From the NCBI GenBank assembly GCA_027627225.1, contig CM051024.1:45555847-45619846 (forward strand): DNA of 64,000 nucleotides. The letters run 5' to 3'. The notes beneath the pieces are model-generated. The model made no database searches. It worked only from the letters and a program-made list of their open reading frames with translations, and was not told where the DNA came from. The stretch comes from Congeria kusceri. Lineage: Eukaryota > Mollusca > Bivalvia > Myida > Dreissenidae. A program made the translations under genes and the position numbers. Each line of letters begins with the position of its first letter. Position 1 is the first letter of the stretch. Shown here piece after piece: positions 1 through 11,332 of this stretch.

Positions 1-412
1 TGTTGCAAAATACTTGCATTAGAATATGTTTTTATAACATACATTTATCTCACACATCCAACTTTATATACATTTTTATTATGTCTTAGGTGATTGTAAC
101 TTAATGAAATAACGCGAGTTTTGAAGTAATCTGTACAGTCTATAAATAAAACAATTAACGCGTTTGGAAGAATATACTTCACTTCCGGTTTGAAACAAAA
201 TGGCGTATCGATAGAAATATGCGCGAAATCCTGTTGTCTTGTATGCTATACTCGCTTATATAAGAGTTATTTATGGAAACCGATACGAGAAGTTGATTTG
301 TTATTGCTAAAACTATGTTACTAAAGAATACATCACATTTGTTAGAAGCTTGGCCTTTCACCTTTAAGAACGGCTCTCACTTGTACATAATTCGATACCC
401 GAATAAAGTCCG

Positions 413-747
413 TAAGGCGTAAAATTGTTTGCTTCAGGTACCCGACCTTGCCTAAATTAATGCCCCGACCCTAGAACATTTTATTGGGGTTCTCAGATAT
501 TTGTTTTATTTATGCTTTTCAATAATTAAATGTTGTTTTTTGGGGGTTAAATAAGTGTTTAATTTTGCTATAATCCACTTTAGAACAATGTTTAAGGATA
601 TTACAGATATGTTTTGAACATGAATTCAGTTGTAGAATCTTCATGTTGACCATTTTCTAAATAAAAAAATAAAATAAAAATTATTCTCTACAAACCCTAA
701 TTTTTTTGGTCATGTAACCTGAAACAAACATAATTTTTTACGCCTAA
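413..747. mobile_element. Inverted-repeat MITE, copy 1 (GGCGTAAAA family)
   Basis: The left end reads TAAGGCGTAAAATTG then TTGCTTCAGGTAC. The right end (714-746), reverse complemented, reads TAGGCGTAAAAAATTATG then TTTGTTTCAGGTTAC. The two ends are therefore imperfect terminal inverted repeats of about 30 bp. The same ends occur at 32954-33065 and 39072-39427. No coding sequence is present, so this is a non-autonomous element. The superfamily is not known and no clear target duplication is seen. Confidence 0.6.
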
Positions 748-1032
748 GTATTGTAACAAAAAAAAAACACAAAAGAGAGACATATGAATTTTAATTCCCG
801 AATAAAGGAAGGCTATTGAAACTTCCTCGTTGCCGACAAGAGGTCTTTCATTGGCGAGGATTATCTCCTTGTGTAAAGAGGACGTGCACGTTGTTTTTTA
901 AAATGTTGCCGTTACGGTGATTCCCATAGCGTTAACGACACTTACTAATACGCACTGGCGTATCATCCATATGCCGTAGTCTCGTAGGACGTCAATGCCT
1001 TCAATTGTAGTTTTGATTCGTTAACGATGTTT

Positions 1033-1222
1033 GAGGTAACGGTGGCGTAGTGGATATGGTGTCCACTAGCGATCGAGAGGTCACGGGTTCGATCCCCACT
1101 CTGGGAGCGTTCTCAAGATCTCCCCCAAAGACACCAAGTACTTGTTTTACCCAGGAAACGGACTCGAGAGTGTCTCAATAAGCCTTAGGCTTTCAATCCT
1201 ATTGAGCTGAAATAAATAGGTT
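1033..1222 (+). mobile_element. tRNA-derived SINE
   Basis: A tRNA-like head carries an A-box-like TGGCGTAGTGG at 1043-1053 and a near-perfect B box GGTTCGATCCC at 1086-1096, spaced as in a tRNA gene. It is followed by an unrelated body of about 110 bp ending in GAGCTGAAATAAATAGG. The acceptor and anticodon stems do not fold as a functional tRNA, so this is a SINE rather than a tRNA gene. Internal polymerase III promoter boxes are the expected regulation. Confidence 0.7.
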
Positions 1223-1399
1223 TAAACTAACGATGTTACAATATATAAATAGCAAGTTATATAGTATATAGAGGTGATTTATTAGAGAAGAATTATAACA
1301 ACAACAACATATGTATTTATTGGTAAATATTGGGTCGAAGAGATATTCTAGCCAAATATGTAAGAGAAGAATAAGTTATAAACAGATTATGTAAATGTA

Positions 1400-1910
1400 A
1401 AAATGATCTAAATTATGGCAACAAGGAGTATTCCGGTAAGAGCGGTAAGAACTTGTCAGAAGTACATGGTCTTAACAGTACTTGTGATAATTAAGTTACT
1501 GGATATTTGACAGAAATAGATAGAAACACGTAAAAGTTCCAAATGGCGTGACTAGAGGAAACATGCAGAGTTGTATGAAGAAAGTTGGAAATACGTACAA
1601 TTTAAAGGCAAACATGTACAAGTATTTACAAATAATGAAAATGTAGCTCATATTTTAAATTCAGGTAGTAACATTGAAGAATTGCATACATTATGTTTGC
1701 ATATACGTAGAATTTTGGATGATCATTCAATACGACTATGTGTATGTTGGATTCCCAGAAACTGAAATGTAAAGGTTGACCACTTGAGTCATGGTTTAAA
1801 TTCAGACGACTGGCCAAGAAATGAGGCCACATTTATATATTTGGACAAAATCTGGGGTCTAATTCTATAGATACATTTGCCAGTCATTATAACAATAAGG
1901 CCACGACAAA
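1400..1910 (+). pseudogene. DIRS-like retrotransposon fragment (RNase H region)
   Basis: The longest open piece (1571-1765) contains VQVFTNNENVAHIL, then LCLHIRRIL and VCWIPRN. After an in-frame TGA at 1764-1766 the same frame continues with VDHLSHGLNSDDWPRNE and LDKIWG. A +1 shift then gives SIDTFASHYNN. This order (TDNxNV, WIPRxxN, DxLSxxxDxDDW, WGPxTIDxFAxxxN) is typical of the RNase H region of DIRS-type retroelements. Only this segment is preserved; no tyrosine recombinase was found. One nonsense codon and at least one frameshift make it inactive. The assignment rests on motif recognition by eye. Confidence 0.6.
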
Positions 1911-3495
1911 TTGATCAGTTGTTCTACGGATTTTGTCCAAACAAATTGGAGCGAGCGAACGAAATGAAAATTAAAATATTTTAGTCCATTTTCGATAAAA
2001 TCGGAGGCGAGCGAAAAGCGCAAAATAAAAAAAATCCTATCTTGCCCATAGTGAATGAAAACTTCTGCTAAACGCCATCATAACTTGAAATCGTGCCAAT
2101 AACTTCCTCTTCATCTGCTCTCGTCCACAAATTGTTTTGACAAAATAAATATATAGTTAAGTAATTAACTAAGCAACTTATTTCTCCATTTCTTCTTCGA
2201 CCATGACCTGAAAAGGGCTTTGTGCAACAAGTCTTCAATAGTGATTCTGCTAATAAATTAACAAAAGGCTGTAAATACTAAATAGCCATATGTTAACTAT
2301 AAGAAAGTAGACCTTATACTGTCATCATCAAAATAGATATTTGATACACGAAGTCATTTACTACCCACAGTTAATTTTACAGTTTAATAACATGAATATG
2401 AAACGCCATACAATACACACAAAACAATTTAGGAATGACTAGTATAAGTTCTGTATCTATAAATGACACGACAAAACAACTGGACGCCACCAATTTTTAA
2501 ACCCACAAACCAGGGCTCACACTGGCTCTTATTTTTCTTGAGCCAATTTTAAATCGACTAGCAACATCGTTGCGTGCTTCCATGTCAGGGAATGTTTATA
2601 TCTTATTGTTTTAATTGCTATAAACTTATACTTCACTGTGCTGTATCTTAATTGCATTCTGGCATTTACAAAACCATTAGTATACTTAGATTATTATATT
2701 AACATTTTTGTTAATTCTTCATTGCAGTAAACTTTCATAATTATTTTGTGTATATCTACATACACAGTAACACTGTTAAAATATATACATGATTTTAACA
2801 AAATACGTCCATAAATAAATTGAAATTTATAACTAACATAATGAATTGACTTGCCCTGTTAAATGTACCTTAATATATTAAAGCTTAACAAAATCTACAC
2901 CGACGACGAGTGGGGTATTTACCCTCGGGATTCGGTTAAAAACCAATGCCCGTGCACACTGCTTAACATATAAAACATATAAAACTCTGCTTGGATAAAA
3001 CTATAAAACATCCCTTCTTTTAGAGGGTGTGACATACAATCTTTGCAGTGTGGGTACGGTGCTTTATATACAAATCTTAGCGTAAAAATATATCAGTAGC
3101 ACATAGAAATACTGTTTTTAAATGAATCTTTGCAAAGAGTGAAAAGAAACAGTAATATATGCCTTAGAACTATCTTTTCTTAATTTATGCAACACGTGTA
3201 TAAACCTTAAAATTGAATATACAGCCTATTAGAGGAATGCGATAATGTGGGAGCCTAATTTGCACACTGAGCTTGAAGCTCAAAACGGATATTAATTAAA
3301 CAAATCAAAATTCTCGTTACGAATCTGACCAATCAGCGCGAAGCTTATATAATGGCGTTAGGGTTTGAAGAGTATGCACTATTATGAACAACTGCATAGA
3401 AATATTGAAAACAAGAAATGTCTTTAAAACAGACAATCGGCGTTGAAATTAATATTGATATATCAGTTTTACCCTAAGCATAATACAATTGGGAC
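1911..3495. other. AT-rich non-coding stretch
   Basis: No open frame longer than 60 codons, no RNA gene and no recognisable repeat was seen. The sequence is strongly AT-rich with scattered short homopolymers. Confidence 0.4.
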
Positions 3496-5936
3496 AAGAT
3501 GATCGGTTACGTGACTTCTCGGACCCCATATTTTTTGGTCCCCACCTATATAAGAAGACTTCTCGGATCCCCAGATATTTCGGACACCATAAGACAACAT
3601 TTCGAAACCCAATATTAATTTAAGATGAATAATCATTATTAACTATTGTACTGTGATTAACCCGATCATACCATCCCATGCTTTTACCAGTGATACATTA
3701 ATAACCTAAATAATTTACGTTAACATAATGGTTATTTGTTAGGCAAATTAAATAATAAACAATGTAAGAAAACAATTGCGGGAATGAGTGAAAACTATTT
3801 TGTATCAGATGAGTGTAGTTATTCTTAAAGACGTTCGCAACAAAAAGAAAATAATTGGGTTATTTTCTCCTATTGCTACATTTTTCTTTATTGTATATAG
3901 GTTAAAATATACTAATTTCATCTCTAATGTCCATTCAAAATAAATTGTTTAAATAGTAAAAGTTCATAAAGCATATTTAATAATCCAAAACACACCTATG
4001 CAATGAATTTCAAAACAAATCAGTTAAGAAATGATCCCTTACATATTTCCATGCTATCCGTAATTGATGCGTTGTTATTGTAAACCATTTAAAAGGAAAC
4101 AGGAAAAAGGCAACACAGGTACCCTATTTGAAATCCAATACTTCCTAAACAAGTAGGGTAAGGCATCCTTTTTATTAATATTTTGGGGTAAGTATACTTT
4201 GATGCATGTATATGCGAAATTTTAAAGTAATATGTCGTTTGGAACAAATTATGTATTTGATAAAATATGAAGTTTTAGATAGCGTTATTAGTTCCCATTT
4301 AATACACTTAAATGTCCAGTCAAATTTATCATTTTAGCAGTAAATGTAGGGTAAGCGTTTTTATCATCGACATACACTTGTATTTTGCTAAAAAAAAGCA
4401 TGTAAAACATATCAGTTGAAAGAACCGTAACCGTGTTTGAAAAAAAGTATCCTATATACCTTAAACATTGATAAAATTTCAAACTGCATAAAAGGCGCTT
4501 CGATTGGTACGGTATTCAAAACCCAATATTTCCAGAACAAGGCCGGTGACCCCTATTGTTTTAGACTGTTTAAGTTTCAGTATACCATTAGGCAAGTATA
4601 TGGGATCTTTTAACAAAATCTGTAGTTTGGAAAAAAGATATTTGTATATTTGATTATTTGTTGAACAGGCATATTTAATGAACAATTAACCTAGATAAGC
4701 GTCCCTTAATGAAGCGCGTTTTATCATTAAACTGTACTTGTATATTGCCAAACGAAACATTTAAAACAGATACATTAAAAACCACCATCCTTGTTTGAAA
4801 ATAAACGAATTATATAATTCCACACTGCTAATCACACAAACTGAAAAAGGGGCTTCTACAGGTACCGTTATATCCGGAACGAGGCCGGTGATCCCTTTTT
4901 TAAAGACTGTTTTAGTTTTAGGATACATTTACGCATGTTTGTGCAAATTTTAAAGAAAATCTGTGGTTGAAAAAAAGGTTGCGAACGTCTTTAAGTAATA
5001 TACTATACGTTCATTTCTGAAGTTATCTAATACATAAACCTATCGAAGTCAAAGAATCATTTATACTGTGTATCCTATACTGAAAAGCAATTTTCAGGGA
5101 ACATTCAGCATATTACAAATACTGATGACTTCATTGTCGCGAAGTAAAAGTAACATGAATAACATATCGACGTATTCCGAGACTTCTTTCACCACATTGT
5201 ATTGTAAAAAGATGTTATATACTTTTATAGATTCAGTAATATTCCTACCGAATATAATTTAAAATCGTCATGTAGTCGTATGAAATATTTTGTTTGTGGT
5301 ATCAAAAATGGAGAAGTTGATACAAATGTGCAATTTTAAATAATTCTTAATAAAACGCAACCGCAATTCAAATTCAAATAAACATACTAGTAAGTTTATA
5401 AACATTAACTCTCCATTTATTGACATATTCGAGCTTATGATTCTTTGCACGCTAATTGATGCATGTACCACAGCTCTATCATAATATTTACAAAAGGGCA
5501 ACCAATCCAGACTCTATACACCGGCTGCCAAACGCGCGCTATATATAGAATGACCTGGAGTTTGTTGAACTCTCTAGAATAGAATTGCTATTTATAAAGC
5601 GTGTTGTTAGGCTAAACAAAATAGATATTTCATTATGTGAATGAATATTACATTCTGTTCATGACATTCAATGAGTAAAATTTTTCACAATTGTGTTCCA
5701 TTTTAGAGTGTATGTCGAAGATATGTTTTTTATAGCTTTATTTTCAACCGCTTATGTAAACAATTTTAATACCCAGAAGTATGCAACAGTTATTGGTAGA
5801 CATCAAACTATTGTTGTAAGTTTGAATGCCCTAAAATTAGCAAATTTGCCCAATTTTATTGGCATTCAATTTTCCCGCTGCATAAAATTATCGCAATAAA
5901 TCTAGGTCAAAAGTGATCCTAGACAGCTACGCCGAA
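3496..5936 (-). repeat. Large dispersed repeat, copy A (inverted relative to copy B at 59987-62317)
   Basis: Read on the minus strand, this block matches 59987-62317 in the same order. The shared landmarks are TACGCCGAA next to GATC-CTAGACAGC and TTTTGACCTAG (5880-5936), CCGCTGCATAA followed by ATTGGCAT, AATTAGCG near ATGCATCA, CTTCTCCA followed by ttgatac-type sequence (5310-5320), GTTCCCTGAA near 5090-5105, TTAGATAACTTC near 5025, and TTTCGGACACCATAAG with TACGTGACT (3505-3600). It holds about 1 kb (3990-4990) that copy B lacks. No protein domain is encoded; the short ORFs here look accidental. Confidence 0.6.
4085..4990. repeat. Three diverged tandem units of about 380 bp inside copy A
   Basis: Related blocks begin near 4090, 4485 and 4845. 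Each has a GGYACCSTATTTGAAA/GGTACGGTATTCAAA-like start, then ATTTCCAGAACAAGG or ATCCGGAACGAGG, CCGGTGAYCCC (second and third units), TTAAGTTTCAG/TTAGTTTTAGGATAC, and a TTTAAAGAAAATCTGTGG-like end. The first two are followed by a related spacer containing TTTTATCAT and TACTTGTAT. The triplication is absent from the inverted copy at 60-62 kb, so it arose or was inserted after the two copies separated. Confidence 0.5.
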
Positions 5937-7743
5937 TAATAGATCTGCTAGATGAAAATATGCAGATTTTAATACGAAAATGTTTATAAAATTTGAGAGT
6001 ATTAATTTCTCTATGAATATTGCATATTTATATATGCTTTAATAAAGTATAAAGAAATGTTGATATGTAATTTGTGTTTATTAATTGTTTTCTTTGGAGT
6101 TTAATACTTATATAGAAAAGAAGAGAGATGATAGCCCAACAGAATAAGATTTAATGATGGAAACACATAATTTTACATGTATCATCACTTTCCTAGACCC
6201 ATTTTTCAGCATATGCTGTAATGGGCTTGTTGGAGTCTTTTTTTACTTAAAGATCTGGATGAAATATATTGATTTAATAGCCATATACTTATTAGAATGT
6301 TTGTAAACACGGGTACAATAGTACCGGTTGTTTATTTAAGATAAAATTATGAACAGTTTAATGTTTTACCAGATCTTTAAGTGGTTCAACATAGTTGTAC
6401 AAAATAGATATGATGTTTGCATGTCTTTTCTACAATTGTATGCTGCCCGTATATGAAAAGGCAGAGAATTAACACTAAGTTACTTAGGAATGCTGTCATA
6501 ATAAATAAATAAACTCTGAATAAAATGAGTATTATAATGTAAAGAAATAAATAGTTAGTATTTAGGGTTCTAACCTTGTTTAACTGTATGTGGAGTAAGA
6601 ATACTTCTTATAATAAGTAAACTGGACAAGGGTCACTAAATAGGTTTAAGATTTAATATAATATAAATGAAAATAGACTTGCATAGGCAAGTATGTTATG
6701 TGTGTAAGTAATTTTAATTTATTAACATAAATGGTATATTGGAAATGTAGATTAGGAGGCCAGCGGGGGTTGGGGTCTGGGTTGGGTTGGAAAGAAGGGG
6801 AGATAATTAAATGGGTAAGGGCGTAGCTATTGGCGTTGTGTCCCATGGACAAGAGGGAGTGCACGGCTAGACTAAATTATTTAAAAGTAATCAAAAAAAA
6901 GCAGAAAATACATAAAATCTAAACAAAAGTTCAATAATTCAAGTAGGAAATGTTACCAACGAGGTAAAATGGACTATAATACGGGATGTTAACTTATCCC
7001 TGATAAAAAACACTTGCAAGGGGTCATATACAAATAGTAAAAATGGATATAATTACATAGATAAAATACAGTAGTAGACACTGTACCTATCACAATATGA
7101 CAAATATAGTAATATTAAAAACTCCAATATCAATTAAGTAGTATTGGTCTTGATAAGACCGAATGCAAATAATTGCAAGCTTCACATATCATTGCGCCGT
7201 GCACTCCAGTCCGACGTGGTTCTTTGAGGATGAGAGGGGAAGAGGGGTGTCAGAGGGGAAGGGAGGGGTGCAATGCTGTATCCAGGAAAACGGACGGCTC
7301 TGCCCTTTCGGATTATTGAAACCTGCAATAAAAAGGGGGTCTATTAAGATACTGAGAGATGTAAATGGTGTACTAAAGTAATACTCTCATATGAAAAATG
7401 TTTTTAAAATAAGGAATACCAGGTCAATACCATTGACTTGGTTTAGAAAGGGCAGGGAATTCCATAGTTTCCCAATAAAAGCTAAAACAATAGTTAGCAT
7501 TGAAAACTCACAGAGAGACAATGCAATAAGAAGTATATACAGAAACTGCAATGTATCACAACAATAATAAAAACAATTACATGAACTGTATTAAAATTGG
7601 TTGGGGGTTGACTGACTGCACCTCCCCCCCAATGACCTAGATCTTGTCAGTTAGCCGACAGTCTAGAAGGAATTTTGTCACGGCAGAAAAGACCGGGCAC
7701 CTAGCCGCTCCCTTGGGGTCTATCACGTTGGTAAGGTTTAAAA
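5937..7743. other. Non-coding stretch with G-rich patches
   Basis: This interval is AT-rich and lacks a convincing coding region. G-rich patches occur at 6750-6805 and 7210-7275. The part from about 7385 to 7743 lies just downstream of the minus-strand LINE ORF2 and may be its 3' untranslated region, but no poly-A or repeat tail is evident. The ORFs at 6646-6864 and 7163-7381 show no recognisable domain. Confidence 0.4.
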
Positions 7744-8466
7744 CTAGTTCATGGGAGTGAATGAGGCCCTGAGCAGGTTCTTCTGCCCTGTATAAATGTG
7801 TTGCAGTGTAGCAGTAAGTGGGCTACTGTGAAGGGCTCCCAGCACCGCGGACGTGCAGGGTCTAGCCCAAAGACATACTTTCCCGCGCCACCAGGTAGAA
7901 TTGTGGTTTCCATCCTTAGGAGCGTGATGGCTCAAGAACAATGCTTGCTGAGTATTTGTCAGGCGGTCTGAGGGTTTTCGCGGGTCTGAGAAAAGTATGT
8001 CGGTAGGCAGACACATTGGTGGTCTTAAGATTCCACTCACTAAGGACAAATTTATTTGCCAGTGAGTAGATCTCTGTCGGCGCCAGGGATTCCCCAGCAT
8101 CAACAGTCCCCCTCCTGAGACCCTCCTTTGCCGTCCTGTCCGCCTGTTCAATCCCACTGACGTTGACGTGTGCTGGACAGTCACACCATACTAAAGTGAC
8201 CTAGATTTATCTAGTCACTGTTGATGAAATTCCAAAATGTTAGATAAAATATCAGGCCTAGACATGCTATCTCTGTTTTTGATAGACTCAAGAGATGACA
8301 ATGAGTCTGATAAAATAGCAGTTTTAGTAGGTTTCTTAACCAAAATCCAGCACAAAATGCATATTGAATTGCCAAAAAGTTCAGCCGAATAAATAGAGAG
8401 ATGGTTGCTGCGTCGGTAGGTTTTTGTAATGTTTTTAGAAGGAATAACACATGCATTGGCTACCAA
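7744..8466 (-). pseudogene. LINE A RNase H domain and C-terminal tail, frameshifted
   Basis: The upper part (8466-8215) encodes LSIYSAELFGNSICI and AILSDSLSSLESIKNRD, typical of the middle of a retroelement RNase H (the E of SAEL and the D of SDS are catalytic positions). In another frame, near 8190-8110, lies WCDCPAHVNVSGIEQADRTA, which matches the terminal HxxxxGxxxAD signature. The rest, down to 7744, carries HTGQKNLLR-like tail sequence in a shifted frame. At least two frameshifts separate these pieces. The domain follows the RT directly, as expected for I-group LINEs. Confidence 0.65.
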
Positions 8467-9086
8467 TCCAGAGTTAGGGCATTTAGAGCCATCTGTATAT
8501 ATTTTTTTAAGTGCTCAGCATACCTGTTATCAGTATGAATAAGAGTTTCTGACTTAACGAGCTGCGGTAAATCATATTTCGTGAGGGTCTTTGATAGAGT
8601 TATGTCGACATCAACAGGTCCCAGGGTCCAGGCGGGTGTTTTGGACGGTCTCAGGTCTGCTACATGGGTCTTGTCGAGACCGGCATCCTCCAACAGGGTC
8701 TTAATACTTGCCCTAAAGGGGAGCTCTTTGTGTTTTCGCTTAAGTATTTTACCCTTGATGAAGGTGCCGGTCCCGACAAGCTGGTTTACGTGGTTTGAAC
8801 CACGCCGGGACATGAATCTGGCCCAGAAATTAATATACTGCTGTTTGCGGCGCAGACTCAGAGGCTGCATGCCTGCCTCCTCCTGAAGCATGTCACTAGG
8901 GGTACATTTCAGGGCCCTCAGATCTATCCTAAGTGCCTTGTTCTGAATGGCATCTACAATTTTAAGGGCGTTATGCATTGCACATGCATAGATTTGGGCT
9001 CCATAATCGATCTTTGGACGTATAAGAGACTTGTAAAGAAGTAAGAGGCTATTTTTATCAGAACCGAAACCTGTGCCTCTTAACAT
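8460..9086 (-). pseudogene. LINE A reverse transcriptase thumb / connection region
   Basis: A 208-codon open frame encodes LYKSLIRPKIDYGAQIYACA, followed by IVDAIQNKALRIDLRALKCTP and SLRRKQQYINFWARFMSR. The 'LIRPKIDYGAQIY' and 'IQNKALRI' segments are characteristic of the region just after the RT palm in LINE ORF2 proteins. It overlaps the start of the RNase H piece by a few bases in another frame and continues the RT fragment at 9161-9403 after a frameshift. It is not functional alone. Confidence 0.75.
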
Positions 9087-9160
9087 TCTCGTTTAATTTA
9101 AGTCCCTTTCGCACCGTTCAGCCAAATATTTGAAGTGGTGAATAAAGTTTAACTATTTAT

Positions 9161-10063
9161 CTAGGTACATTTCATCACTTTTTCAAAAACAATTTTGGTG
9201 CCGCCTAAATATAAGTCCAAAGAGAGCTTAATTTGGTCGCCAAATAACATACCTACTGTTTTGGTTCGTGAAATTTTAAATCCCCATGCTATTGACAATT
9301 TCCATATGGTGTCTAGACCTGCTTGAGCCCTCTTTTCCAGGCGTGACATATTAGAACCCTTTAACCAAATGCCGGGATCATCGTCAAACTGTGCGATAAC
9401 CATTCCTTAGTTTTTGACGGTTTCAGGAAGATCATTTACGATGAGTGTGAACAGAGTTGGGGATATTACGGAACCGTGTGGGTACCGCGGTCAGCCATGG
9501 CTTCCTCTGATAATTCACCATCGATATTGACCTGAATTGTCCTTACCACTACGAAAGCAGTATCCAGTGATTCCATGATCAGCTAGCTTTTTTAAGATGC
9601 CAAAAGTCCAGGTTAAATCGAAGGCCGTCTGAAGGTCCAAAAAATAGCTACTACTGATTTTTAGCAGAAAGGATATCGTTTTGTAGTCTTGTTAGCTGAT
9701 CAAGTGTTGAGCGCCCTTTCCGAAAGCCAGACTGGAACGGGTTGAGAATATGTTTAGTTTCCAATAAGACTAGTGCTCTAATCTGTTTTTACCATTATTT
9801 CCAATAATTTGCCTGAATGAGAGGTGAGACTTATTGGGCGATATGATTTTTGATCACTTTTGTCCTTACTAGGTTTTGGAATAGGAATCACTGTGGCCTG
9901 CTTCCATTCGGCGGACCGTCCCTGATTTGTATACTTGATTGAATAAGTCAAGCCAGATTTTAAGAGTTATGGCCGGCATATTCTTGAACATCATATATGA
10001 TATTCTATCTCGGCCCGTGGCAGAGTTTCTCCTACAATTAATTGCATTAATTAATTCAGTCAT
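9161..10063 (-). pseudogene. LINE A reverse transcriptase palm, degenerate
   Basis: Minus-strand pieces in shifting frames show RT motifs in order. NSATGRDRISYMMFKNMP lies in 10063-9869. FLDLQTAFDLTW (motif A, catalytic D) is near 9660-9590. GSVISPTLFTLIVNDLP (motif B) is near 9480-9420. QFDDDPGIWLKGSN (motif C position) and GFKISRTKTVGMLF lie within 9403-9161. The usual FADD is FDDD here, which together with several frameshifts indicates loss of activity. Confidence 0.7.
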
Positions 10064-10439
10064 TGTAAAAGGTAAATTAAGAGGCGTGTTATTTTCCCCA
10101 GGCTCGTTTAAAATGTTTAATTCCCCGATTCAAATCGCTTTTGATAGTTCAAAGATTCTTTAGGGAGATTCCCTTGGGGTCGTGGCAATTTCGCCTTTAT
10201 ATTTTAGTAGCGGTACAGGATTTATGCGATTTCCTTTAATCCTGTGAATCTTTAGCCAAAAATCCCTAGAATTACTCTTATTAACAACTGCTGATTCACA
10301 GAATTATCTCCAATTTTCAGTTTATTCTTCCAAAATAACCCGCTTTGCTGAATGTTCTAGGGACCTATAGTTTTTGAGATTGTGCTCAGCTGGGTTATTT
10401 TTAAGTAATTTTAATTTTGGTTTTCCTTTCCTGTACCGC

Positions 10440-10870
10440 TTAAGAGCACGCCTCATTCCACCAGGGCACATTCTTTATGGCTTTTTCCTTACCGGAGGAG
10501 ACGGGAATGCTGCACTTTGCTATGGACAGGATCCTATTTGTAAAATTAGAACAAAAGGCACTGGGGTCCTCGGAGTGAACATCTGCTAGGGAAAGATCTG
10601 AACAGAGATCCCTGAACTGATCCCAATTTGATTCATTTAGAACAAATTTCTGCTCCGCTGACAGTGTCACATACAGAAGCACAGGCTATCCCGCCACTAG
10701 CTGCAGTAAGGTCGACACATGCTGTTGACCCGTTGGGGTTAAGTTATGTTGGCGAACCGTTATTGAGCAAGACAAGGTCATGCTCAACCAACCATTCTAT
10801 GACCACGCGACCTGCTGCATTTGAGTTATTGAAACCCCAAGCGGGGTGATATGCATTAAAGTCCCCGTGA
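10440..10870 (-). pseudogene. LINE A apurinic-like endonuclease, C-terminal half and linker
   Basis: At 10866-10835 the minus strand encodes GDFNAYHPAWGF, the metal-binding endonuclease motif of LINE ORF2. It is followed by IEWLVEHDLVLLNNGSPT and STACVDLT. The 80-codon frame 10682-10440 continues with NWDQFRDLC and ends in NVPWWNEACS, the conserved PWWN segment that links endonuclease to RT. The N-terminal third (about 11050-10870) is too degraded to read reliably. Confidence 0.7.
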
Positions 10871-11332
10871 ATATTACATCATACGGTCCTTTAATGGTCC
10901 TTAAGTCTGTAAAAAGTCTCAAGATCACATCCTCTTGAATAAAGATTGACCAATATAAGGGGCCGGTTCTTATTTATGACAAATTATATTGCTTGTGCCT
11001 CAATAGCAGTGCTACCATCAATCTTTAATTGTTCACCCCCAGTAATTCGTAGTTAATACAATTGGAAATTTGATGGCCAGCTTATGGCCGGGAAGGCCCC
11101 TTTGAGCTTTGCCGGGGTCCGAGTCGGCCGGGCTGGCCTGGATTTCTTTGCGGAGGGTGGTTTGGAGGTGGGTAGAGAGGGGGGTTTCAAAGAGGTGGAG
11201 GGGTAACTGCTCTCCGGAGTGGGGACCCAGGGTCAGGGGTATCGGGGGATCCTTAGCTCCAGAATGGCTTTCAGTGTCAGATATAGTGACGTTAGGGGTT
11301 ACTTTGGATATAGATTCCCTGCCCCTTTTGAA

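Noticed and set aside
8581..8886. Plus-strand 101-codon ORF
   Set aside because: It lies wholly over the LINE A RT frame on the minus strand and has no domain; it is an antisense shadow.
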